IMG/VR virus record: IMGVR_UViG_3300008451_000405
Location: 1 to 27,527 of that record
DNA from: a virus
Reading direction: 5' to 3' (one strand)
Length of the DNA stretch: 27,527 bases
The notes beneath the pieces are model-generated. The model was given only the letters and a program-made list of their open reading frames with translations, ran no database searches and was not told where the DNA came from. The position numbers and the translations under genes were made by a program. This document shows, one piece after another, positions 20,613 through 27,527 of the stretch (position 1 is the first letter of the stretch; the number at the start of each line of letters is the position of its first letter).

Positions 20613-21632
20613 ATGGCAATCTCACTTGGTGCTAAGCAGTTCACGAAGGTCGCCGTTAAGTCCGAGGCCTCTTATGGCACGGCTGCCGACATGACCAGCG
20701 GAACTCCGCAAATCCTTTACACAGACGTCGTTGGCGTTCTTGACCCAGGTGTGGTCCTTGAACTTAATGACGACAAAACGGCTGGCGTTCGCGCTTCGCG
20801 CATCGGCGGCCTTCAGACCGTTACCGAGAAGAATCCAACGGTAACACTTGGCGCACAGAACATGTCACTCGCTGACCTGCCTCTGTTCTTTGACTCGCTG
20901 TCAACGATTACGCCAAGCGGTGCAAGCGCTCCATACACCTGGGCTTATGACCCTGCTCAGACGGACGTTGATACGATTACTTCGTACACGCTGTTTGCAA
21001 CTGACGGTGTGCAGAAGTTCATTGCGGACGGCTGCGTACCTACGGAAATCACCCTGTCGAGCGAGGCCAGCGGCCTGCTTCAGGCTGGCGTGACGTTCTC
21101 GGCTCGCAACATTGCTGCAACCACGGACACCCTGAGCGCAACGGCTGCTGCCGGTACCGCAAAGTTCGTTCCTGGTCGCTATGCAAAGGTGTATACCGAC
21201 ACTAACTTCCCGACCAATCCTGCCTCTGGCGAGACGGCGTATTCGCAGTATGTCACCGCATTTGACTTCACCCTGATGCCTGGCGCAGCCCCACTTGTGG
21301 TTCTGTCCGGCTCGGTGAACTATGGCGGCATTGCCTATACCGGTGCGCTTGATGCAAGCCTTACCTTGACCATCGCGTCCAACAGCGCCGCGACTTCCAC
21401 GTTCCCTCTGTCGAGCATCGGCGCGACGAAGTACGTGCGAGTCGAGTGCAAGGATGCCGACGGCTACGGTATGGAAATTCGTGGACGCTACGTTGTTGAG
21501 AACGTGCAGGTTATCGGCTCTGAGTCCGATGGCTTGATTATCAACGAAGTAACCCTTCAGGCTACGTATGATGCAACTGCTGGCGAGAACGTCGAGATTG
21601 ACGTTTACTCACCAGTTGGCGCTCGTCCGTAA
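20613..21632 (+). CDS. Major tail tube protein
   Basis: A 339-residue protein. N-terminal FTKVAVKSEASYGTAADMTSG and VLELNDDKTAGVRASRIGG are typical of actinophage tail tube proteins; the remainder is mostly beta (GLLQAGVTFSARNIAATTD, YVTAFDFTLMPGAAPLVVL, GAKYVRVEC-like strands) and ends in the YVVENVQVIGS...LIINEVTLQATYD pair. It polymerises into the tube through which DNA leaves. It directly precedes the gpG-type chaperone, the standard order. GAGGAG lies 8 bases before ATG 20613. Confidence 0.8.
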   Translation: MAISLGAKQFTKVAVKSEASYGTAADMTSGTPQILYTDVVGVLDPGVVLELNDDKTAGVRASRIGGLQTVTEKNPTVTLGAQNMSLADLPLFFDSLSTITPSGASAPYTWAYDPAQTDVDTITSYTLFATDGVQKFIADGCVPTEITLSSEASGLLQAGVTFSARNIAATTDTLSATAAAGTAKFVPGRYAKVYTDTNFPTNPASGETAYSQYVTAFDFTLMPGAAPLVVLSGSVNYGGIAYTGALDASLTLTIASNSAATSTFPLSSIGATKYVRVECKDADGYGMEIRGRYVVENVQVIGSESDGLIINEVTLQATYDATAGENVEIDVYSPVGARP

Positions 21633-21665
21633 TCAACCAATATATAGAACCACAGGAGGTTCACA

Positions 21666-21941
21666 ATGTCAGACGTACTTATCGTAAACCTTAAGGGCGA
21701 CTACGAAGGTTGGACCGCCACCTTCCGTCGCTCAATCAGCGCGAAGGTTCTTATTGACCTTCAGAGCGGGGATTCAGAGCGGCAGTTTTATGCACTGCAG
21801 CGCATGGTCCTTACGCACAACTTCAAGGACGTTGATGGCAATCCCAGCAGCGATATCCTTGAAGCGCCAATCGAGGCGCTGACGGAACTCATGTCCGAGT
21901 GGGGTAAGGCTATGGCCGAACTCCCAAAAGCACAAGGCTGA
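21666..21941 (+). CDS. Tail assembly chaperone, short form (gpG-like)
   Basis: A 91-residue soluble protein between the tube and tape-measure genes: WTATFRRSISAKVLIDLQSG then helices (ERQFYALQRMVLTHNF, APIEALTELMSEWGKAMAELPKAQG). Position and helical C-terminus fit the gpG-type chaperone that coats the tape measure until the tube forms. AGGAGG lies 5 bases before ATG 21666. The slippery heptamer CCCAAAA (21923-21929) lies four codons before the stop, so most ribosomes make this product and a fraction shift to the long form. Confidence 0.85.
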   Translation: MSDVLIVNLKGDYEGWTATFRRSISAKVLIDLQSGDSERQFYALQRMVLTHNFKDVDGNPSSDILEAPIEALTELMSEWGKAMAELPKAQG

Positions 21942-22123
21942 GCGCACGGCTAATCTCGATGGGGAAGAGTACAACTCCTACCCCTGAAATTATGTTCCAC
22001 CTTCTTGGCCGGGAGTTTGGTGTATTGCCTTCGGTAATCGCTGAACTTCCGGTCTATGAAGTGATGCAAATGTGGTCATTGTCCGCAGAACTACAGCCAA
22101 AGGATATGGGAAATGGCAAATAA
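21666..22123 (+). CDS. Tail assembly chaperone, frameshifted long form (gpGT-like)
   Basis: A -1 shift at C-CCA-AAA (21923-21929) moves ribosomes into a frame that stays open for 64 codons to TAA 22121-22123, giving about 152 residues. The added part (STRLSARLISMGKSTTPTPE, then IMFHLLGREFG, LPVYEVMQMWSLSAELQ) has the helical pattern of the T domain that binds tube subunits. The extension has no start codon with a ribosome site of its own and would otherwise leave 170 bases unexplained. The heptamer is of the classic X-XXY-YYZ type and stands in the correct phase. Confidence 0.8.
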
Positions 22124-22607
22124 CCCACTTAAACTAGAAGTGAAAGTCAGCAAGGGTTTTGATGACCTTCGCCTTGGCTTTCTAGAAGCATCTAATCCAA
22201 GGGTCTACCGCCGGGCTGAGTCTATTGCGACGTTGAACGCAGCACGAACGCTTCAGCCAAAGATTAAATCTGAAGCCCCAAAGGGCAAGACTGGCAACCT
22301 TAAAAGGAATGTCAGGGCGCGTGGTGTTCGTTGGGGTAAGCCCGGAGCCGTTGTCGGCGTTAAGGGCGGTAAGCAAGGAGCATTCTACAACTGGTTCGTA
22401 GTAGCCGGTCGAGATGATACTCGACAGACGAAGAACGGCATTGTCCGTGTCGAGCCGGTGAGGCCAAACCGATTCGTTGATAGGGTTGTTGAGAAGGCAA
22501 ATAACCTACAAGACGCAATCAACGCCTACTCAAAAACCATTACTAAATTTCTCAATGATGGCGTATTCCGAGGAACCGCTGTCAACTTCAAGAAAGGCCG
22601 ACGCTGA
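22113..22607 (+). CDS. HK97 gp10-like neck / tail completion protein
   Basis: A 164-residue basic protein with the hallmark segment ARTLQPKIKSEAPKGKTGNLKRNVRARG (about 44-71) of the HK97-gp10-like family, followed by AVVGVKGGKQGAFYNWFV and RVEPVRPNRFVDRVVEKA. Members form part of the head-tail joint. Its usual place is before the tail terminator; here it sits between the frameshift chaperone and the tape measure, a rearranged order. ATG 22113 lies inside the frameshift frame (11-base overlap), and the stop overlaps the next ATG. Confidence 0.75.
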   Translation: MANNPLKLEVKVSKGFDDLRLGFLEASNPRVYRRAESIATLNAARTLQPKIKSEAPKGKTGNLKRNVRARGVRWGKPGAVVGVKGGKQGAFYNWFVVAGRDDTRQTKNGIVRVEPVRPNRFVDRVVEKANNLQDAINAYSKTITKFLNDGVFRGTAVNFKKGRR

Positions 22608-24079
22608 TGGCTACTGCTAACCAGAATGCTAACTTCGTAATCACGGCAAAGAATGCCGCGTCGTCCGTATTCCGAACAATCGGAAAGGACATGGGTGGTC
22701 TCGGTAGCGTTGCAAAGCGCATTACCGGAATCTTGGCCGGTCTTGGTGTAAGTGTTGCAGGTATCGGCTTCCTTCTGCGCAATGTATTTGTTGATGCAGT
22801 AAAGGGTGCGATTGAGGAGCAGCGACAGATTCGCGTTCTCAATGGGTTGCTTGAAACTCGCTTCCCAAAAGCCGCACAAAAGTTTATTGATGCGGTAAAC
22901 GAGCAGATTACTGCTCTTCAGGAACTTGGCTTTGCCGACTCAGAAGTGCGCGATTCATTTGAAATTGCAACACGCTTCACTACAAAAGCAGCAGAGGCAG
23001 CAAATATTCAGGCTGCGGCAGCAGACCTTGCGCGAGCAAAGGGAATCAGCCTTGCAGACGCCACCTTGCTCATTGGCAAGGCGATGCGTGGACAGACCAA
23101 GGGTCTTAAGGACCTTGGTATTAACCTGAAGAAGGGCGCAAAACTTACCGACATTCTTAGGGCTATTAGCGTTAAGTATGGCAGCGCTGCAGAAGATTTC
23201 ACTGACACTATTGAGGGCCGTGCACTTGTCGCACAAATCAAGTTCAATGATGCTATGGAGAGCGCAGGCAATGCCCTGCTTCCGGCTGTCAGCAGCGTTC
23301 TTGAATCACTCACCCCATACCTGGAAAGGTTCTCTGGCTGGGTGGAGAGGAATAGCCCAGAGATTGAGGCGTTCTTTAAGAACCTTGTAACCGTCATGAC
23401 CGAGGAAGTTCTGCCCCGCGTCAAGACATTTGCCAGTACTGTTATTATTGCTTTCGAGGAGAACTATCCCAAACTTGAAGAGTTCTTCAAGGATAAGGGT
23501 GCGCTCCTTGCCGTAGCGCTCGTTACTGCCTTTACCGGGAAACTGAGTTTTGGTCTTAGTGCCGGACTTATCTCACTGGGAGTTGACCCTATTGTCGCCA
23601 GCGCAGCCGGGCTCCTCGGCGCCGCTCTTGGTGGAACAATCATTACGGCAATCGGTGCAAAACTCGGTGGAGCGCTCATTGCTAGGATTGGTGCAGTATT
23701 TGCTTCCTCTGCTGCGGCGGTTGCCGCTGGTGGTCTTGGGGCCGGTGCGGCTGTGCTTGGTAGCGCAATCGCAACCGCTCTTGCTGTAGCGATTGGCGGT
23801 ATTCTCTTCGTCAAAATTATGGACGAGGTTATCAAAGAGGCAATGAAGCCAATCCACACGATTCCACTTGCGCCTAACTTTGACCAGCCAAACATCTTTG
23901 ACATTATCGAGTCATTGATTAACCCGCGTCCACCGCAGCCAAACGTTACTGGCGGTTCCAATCCGCTGTCATCTGTCTATGTTGACGTAACACTCGACGG
24001 TGACAAGATTGCCGACAAGATTGATATTCGCCTGGGGAATGATTACCGTGGCGGAACAGGTGAAAGGACAGTGAAGTAA
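22607..24079 (+). CDS. Tape measure protein (short)
   Basis: A 490-residue protein: N-terminus with SSVFRTIGKDMGGLGSVAKR and a hydrophobic helix (ITGILAGLGVSVAGIGFLL), a long helical middle (AAEAANIQAAAADLARAKGI, LADATLLIGKAMRGQTKGL), and a large hydrophobic Gly/Ala region (about 300-410). These are typical of tape measures, which set tail length and enter the host membrane. At the usual ~0.15 nm per residue, the tail would be near 70 nm, short for a siphovirus. It is coupled to its neighbours by one-base overlaps of stop and start (TGATG, TAATG). Confidence 0.8.
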   Translation: MATANQNANFVITAKNAASSVFRTIGKDMGGLGSVAKRITGILAGLGVSVAGIGFLLRNVFVDAVKGAIEEQRQIRVLNGLLETRFPKAAQKFIDAVNEQITALQELGFADSEVRDSFEIATRFTTKAAEAANIQAAAADLARAKGISLADATLLIGKAMRGQTKGLKDLGINLKKGAKLTDILRAISVKYGSAAEDFTDTIEGRALVAQIKFNDAMESAGNALLPAVSSVLESLTPYLERFSGWVERNSPEIEAFFKNLVTVMTEEVLPRVKTFASTVIIAFEENYPKLEEFFKDKGALLAVALVTAFTGKLSFGLSAGLISLGVDPIVASAAGLLGAALGGTIITAIGAKLGGALIARIGAVFASSAAAVAAGGLGAGAAVLGSAIATALAVAIGGILFVKIMDEVIKEAMKPIHTIPLAPNFDQPNIFDIIESLINPRPPQPNVTGGSNPLSSVYVDVTLDGDKIADKIDIRLGNDYRGGTGERTVK

Positions 24080-26163
24080 TGCCTACGCCAACTGCAATCA
24101 ATCATCCATTTGGACTTGCTGTCGGTGGCGTATGGTTCGGCGGAATGAATCTACTCGACCCACTGGGTGCAGAGTATGCTAACAGTTCCTCAACGGTAGC
24201 CAACGGCTACAGCAATCGGCCTCTTGTAGAAACTAACACCTTGCGTCTATCCTTTACATCCGACGGTAGTGGCGGCAGTGCACGATTTTCTATTCGCCAG
24301 GTTGCACTTCCAGATGCCAGTGATGTCAGCGGTGCTAAGGCGCCGTTTGCAGACCTGCCATGGTATATGCCATCAGGCTCGTATGTTGGCCTTGAAGATG
24401 CCGCTCTCGTCATCTATGGCGAAATTAACCGAAGCAGCCCTGGATATCTGCTGTCGGATGCGTACTTGTCTGGCTTGAATAATATTACTCAGGTAAGTAC
24501 TGGTCAGCGCTCTGTTATTCGCTATTACTTTTCCAGCGCAGGGTCGTTTACAACTAACGACTGGGTCATGGTTCGGCTAACGGAATATGTTACGTCTGGA
24601 CCGACATATAACCCTGCTCTTGCTGCTCGATGTAGCGTTATTGGAAAAGTCTCTGCAGTCTATGACTCAGAAGGCGCTGGCGGAAGTTACATTGAGGTAA
24701 CTGTTCCCGGCTACAATCCTGGCGCTACAGGGATTGCCAGGAAGGTCGAGGGATACATCTACAAGTTTACGCCACAATTCCGTGGATTCGTCTCTAATAT
24801 CTCTATTGACTCATTGGATAATGGACTTGGCACATCAGTCACTGTTGCCGTTCTCCCTGCGGTCAAGGCGCTAGATAATATCGTCTTCTTCAAGGGCAAG
24901 AGCGGAACCAATACCAAGCAGGCTACCGGACCATATTTCTATGGCCGTAAGAAGACTGCAACAGTCACCAACGGGACTTGGGCATCAAGCCTGATTACCT
25001 ATACAACATCAGCCGCCCATCAATTTACTGTTGGCGATAGCGTAACGGTGACCGGCCTTGCTCCGTCTGGATACAATGTTGTGCAGCAGACAATCACTGC
25101 GGTAACGACAACGACCTTTAAGGTGGCAGCAAGCAATCCTGGTACCATCACTGATACCAGCGGCACTGCAACATCAGGAACAAAGTTCTCTAATCACCTA
25201 TCATCCATTCGCCAGAAGGCGCTGGAAAAGAACCCGGACTCGTATCTGAGTGAGATTGTTGACCTGAACAAGGCTATTGTCAACAACACTGGTCAAGACC
25301 CATATTTGGACAAGACAGAATACAAGCCTAGCAGCCTGAAGCAGGCACTCACAGATGCGCTTGATGCGTTCTCTGGTGACCTGAGTATTGTTGCGTACTT
25401 TGACGTGGATGCAGCAACTGGTGGTATTGTCGTCAGGAGTCCTGACTATTTCCCAACAGTTTCTGCTCCGTTTAATATCTCGACAATCCCTTCAGACGTG
25501 AACATCAATGCGATGACAAGCGCTGGAACAAATGCCAACGCAAGCGTTATTATTCCAAGGAACTTGGAGTATGAGTTTGACCATGCGAATATCGTCAAGA
25601 AGATTCGTGTTATCTCTGCAGAAGATGTTGCGAACATGGACACCAATACGACCGAGCCATTTGTGCGAACGTATAACTTGTCAGGCACAGAAGGTCCTGG
25701 GCTTACCACTCGCTACGGCCCACTCTTTGGCCAGGTTGTTCAGGCTTCAACACTTCGAGCGAAGACTGCCACGGCTACCGGAGCAAAGATTGATGCAGTA
25801 GAGTTGCGCTACTTCGGCAATGCTGATGCAACTGCCAGGCGTGCGCCTCTGCCACGGCTTCAGTTCACCATTCGTGGTGGCTCTGGCAATGATGCTGACT
25901 ATAACTGCTGGGGCTATTGCTTTGGCAATAACGGGGCTTCATCTCCTTACGCATTCCAGCAGGGTTGGAATCCAGGAGAGACGGTCAACGTTCGTGCGCC
26001 ACATCTTGGCATCGCCACGACAAGCACATATCAATCGTTCCAGATTGTTTCTGTCTCCTGGTCATTCGAGCGAAATTCCTACATTAGGAAGTTTGACATT
26101 GAATGCCAGCGACGACGACCGAACTCGCTTGGACGACAACTGAAAGTTGAGGGTAACTACTAA
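24079..26163 (+). CDS. Tail hub / minor tail protein with inserted beta domain
   Basis: A 694-residue protein after the tape measure, where distal-tail and tail-associated proteins lie. The N-terminal region (about 1-285) is beta-rich; residues about 292-370 form an inserted module (ATVTNGTW, HQFTVGDSVTVTGLAPSGYN, TTFKVAASN) of a type often found in phage structural proteins; the rest (FNISTIPSDVNINAM, ANIVKKIRVISAED, VELRYFGNADA) resembles the hub strands of baseplate proteins. It likely forms the tail tip ring together with a Dit-like part. No lytic or peptidase motif was seen. The stop overlaps the next ATG (TAATG). Confidence 0.65.
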   Translation: MPTPTAINHPFGLAVGGVWFGGMNLLDPLGAEYANSSSTVANGYSNRPLVETNTLRLSFTSDGSGGSARFSIRQVALPDASDVSGAKAPFADLPWYMPSGSYVGLEDAALVIYGEINRSSPGYLLSDAYLSGLNNITQVSTGQRSVIRYYFSSAGSFTTNDWVMVRLTEYVTSGPTYNPALAARCSVIGKVSAVYDSEGAGGSYIEVTVPGYNPGATGIARKVEGYIYKFTPQFRGFVSNISIDSLDNGLGTSVTVAVLPAVKALDNIVFFKGKSGTNTKQATGPYFYGRKKTATVTNGTWASSLITYTTSAAHQFTVGDSVTVTGLAPSGYNVVQQTITAVTTTTFKVAASNPGTITDTSGTATSGTKFSNHLSSIRQKALEKNPDSYLSEIVDLNKAIVNNTGQDPYLDKTEYKPSSLKQALTDALDAFSGDLSIVAYFDVDAATGGIVVRSPDYFPTVSAPFNISTIPSDVNINAMTSAGTNANASVIIPRNLEYEFDHANIVKKIRVISAEDVANMDTNTTEPFVRTYNLSGTEGPGLTTRYGPLFGQVVQASTLRAKTATATGAKIDAVELRYFGNADATARRAPLPRLQFTIRGGSGNDADYNCWGYCFGNNGASSPYAFQQGWNPGETVNVRAPHLGIATTSTYQSFQIVSVSWSFERNSYIRKFDIECQRRRPNSLGRQLKVEGNY

Positions 26164-27527
26164 TGTCATTTGAGAAATTTGGTAGTGATGCAACACAGGT
26201 AAATACGATTACCGGCGGACTTACGTCTGCCGACGGTGCTCCGCTTCTTGATACCAACTCTGAGGGCGGCAAGTCCACAATGTTTGGGCCTGCCGCAATC
26301 AGGGAGATTCAGAACGGTATTGCCAATGGAGACTTTGGTCTTCCGCCGACAGACCCTTCTGAGGCTCTCGACTCAATCAGCAACACATTGCCATATTGGG
26401 ACTTCTCTGACGCCTCTGGCGGCAATGTTACGTTGCAGTTGGTCGCAGATAGCGTTAGCGGGTACACAACGTCATCCGGCTATGTACTGCGTGCAATCTA
26501 TAAGAACGCAGCGGCAAGCCCAGACTATGCTCGCCTGGAGCGCTGGATTCCAATCCTTGGTGGCTCCAATAGGCCTTCTGCCTATAACCCAGAGTTCACC
26601 GCACTCTTTGCTACGAACACCAGCACTGTAGAGGTGCAGATTTATTGCCAGTTCTACAAGGAAGACAAGTCAACCACTGTTGGTACTGCATATAGCCGTA
26701 CAGTAACTGGTGCGCAACTTTATGCCGCCGGGGCCACTGGTTCCGCTGGCTCTGTCGCAACTATCTCGACGCTGCTCTACGTGCAGCCAGACCAAGTCTC
26801 TTCGTCTTCGGCAAACTGGCTTCGCTCTGTAGCGCCTGCGGATGCAGCGTATCTACGAGTTCTTTTGGATTTCCAGGTCCCGTCAACCGGCCCAACTGCA
26901 GATGTTCGTGTTGACATTGCTGAGGTTCGCCTACCGTTTACTCAGACTGACATCATTCTTTCTGATAAGGAGGCTCCTGCCACCTACGGACCATCGCATA
27001 TCTGGCAGCAGGACGGAGCGCTATGGATTGCCGGAGCGCAAGGGTTTACAAATGGCGATTTCCCAACCACAGCCGGAATTCTTCCAGATGCTGGCGGGGC
27101 AGGAATTATTGGGCCTGTGGTTCTATACTCAGGAAATGGCGGTACTGGACTCTTTAATGAGATGGCATTCATCTCAATCGGAACCGATTACTGGCTCGGC
27201 TTTGATTACGACATCGTAATCGTTGGAGAAATGTACATTCCATATAGCAGTATGTATTTTATGAACGGCGGGATTGCTGTTGATGAAGGTGGAATTCGCA
27301 ACCAGGGTCCAACATCGGACTGGGGTGGATATGGAAAGTATTCAACAACCTTTACTGTTGCGAACAATGTCTGGACAACAATGCCGCTTAATACGGACTA
27401 TTGGGATAATTCACTCGGTGAGTGGACATTTGTTGATGCGACGGATGATGCTATCTATCCTCTCGGCGGTTCAGATATTAATGGAATGGGCTGGTGGGTA
27501 GTTTCTGTATCAGTTACATTCCCAGCA
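26163..27527 (+). CDS. Tail-tip / receptor-binding protein, N-terminal part (continues at 1-288)
   Basis: 455 codons, open to the last base, start ATG overlapping the upstream TAA. Joined to 1-288 the protein is 550 residues. The N-terminus (SFEKFGSDATQVNTIT) looks like an attachment segment; the middle is a beta-sandwich (WDFSDASGGNVTLQLVAD, WIPILGGSNRPSAYNPEF, VRVDIAEVRLPF) resembling carbohydrate-binding folds; the C-terminus, from about 380 on, with WWVVSVSVTFPA+DADGWRGVRL and GIVYLNAGHDITDQW across the join, fits a C1q-like jelly roll. This suggests a host-receptor-binding role. It is followed by the lysis cassette on the circular map. Confidence 0.75.
   Translation, partial: MSFEKFGSDATQVNTITGGLTSADGAPLLDTNSEGGKSTMFGPAAIREIQNGIANGDFGLPPTDPSEALDSISNTLPYWDFSDASGGNVTLQLVADSVSGYTTSSGYVLRAIYKNAAASPDYARLERWIPILGGSNRPSAYNPEFTALFATNTSTVEVQIYCQFYKEDKSTTVGTAYSRTVTGAQLYAAGATGSAGSVATISTLLYVQPDQVSSSSANWLRSVAPADAAYLRVLLDFQVPSTGPTADVRVDIAEVRLPFTQTDIILSDKEAPATYGPSHIWQQDGALWIAGAQGFTNGDFPTTAGILPDAGGAGIIGPVVLYSGNGGTGLFNEMAFISIGTDYWLGFDYDIVIVGEMYIPYSSMYFMNGGIAVDEGGIRNQGPTSDWGGYGKYSTTFTVANNVWTTMPLNTDYWDNSLGEWTFVDATDDAIYPLGGSDINGMGWWVVSVSVTFPA

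Overview
The window reads as one complete small tailed-phage genome (siphovirus type). Every supportable gene is on the + strand, in short-spaced or overlapping operons with good Shine-Dalgarno sites. The reading frame that runs off the right edge (26163-27527, exactly 455 codons) continues in frame into the open frame at the left edge (1-288). The joined 550-residue tail-tip protein has a plausible C1q/jelly-roll-like C-terminus. I therefore infer a circular map, or a circularly permuted or cohesive-ended genome, of 27,527 bp cut inside this gene. A Gram-positive, probably actinobacterial, host is suggested by an r1t-type holin segment, a perfect CGAAC-N4-GTTCG SOS box and the actinophage-like gene set. 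This is inference, because no host gene is present. Base composition is moderate (about half G+C by eye).

Layout: (a) 1-3236, end of the tail tip, then a lysis/surface cassette: XhlA-like coiled-coil membrane protein, secreted PA14 protein with a Pro/Ser/Glu stalk, two-TM protein, and a C39-like cysteine-peptidase endolysin carrying a C-terminal holin-like membrane segment; it closes with a zinc-ribbon protein and a terminator. (b) 3237-8677, early genes: thioredoxin, small zinc proteins, YqaJ exonuclease, a replication initiator with seven tandem 11-bp iterons inside its gene (probable origin), two PD-(D/E)XK-like nucleases, three consecutive CxxC...HxxC mini-proteins and small membrane proteins. 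Two early promoters are visible, one with a GTAACGG-N7-CCGTTAC dyad and one with the SOS box. (c) 8678-10086, control region: strong sigma-70 promoter, a leader of about 260 nt with mutually exclusive helices, a HELLH metalloprotease, an HNH endonuclease, and a repeated hairpin motif just ahead of the terminase genes. (d) 10087-27527, late genes: P27 small terminase, large terminase, portal, a HAD-phosphatase/prohead-protease fusion, HK97-fold capsid, neck proteins, a collagen-like fibre, tail terminator, tube, gpG/gpGT chaperones with a -1 frameshift at CCCAAAA, gp10-like neck protein, a short tape measure (490 aa), hub protein and tail tip.

No integrase, repressor, DNA polymerase, primase, helicase, tRNA or CRISPR array was recognised. 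The phage looks strictly lytic or host-dependent for replication, recruiting the host replisome through its initiator. The most interesting items are non-coding: the leader with alternative folds, the twin hairpin motif upstream of terS, the iterons inside the initiator gene, and the SOS box. Two unusual fusions also stand out: endolysin plus holin-like segment, and HAD plus prohead protease.
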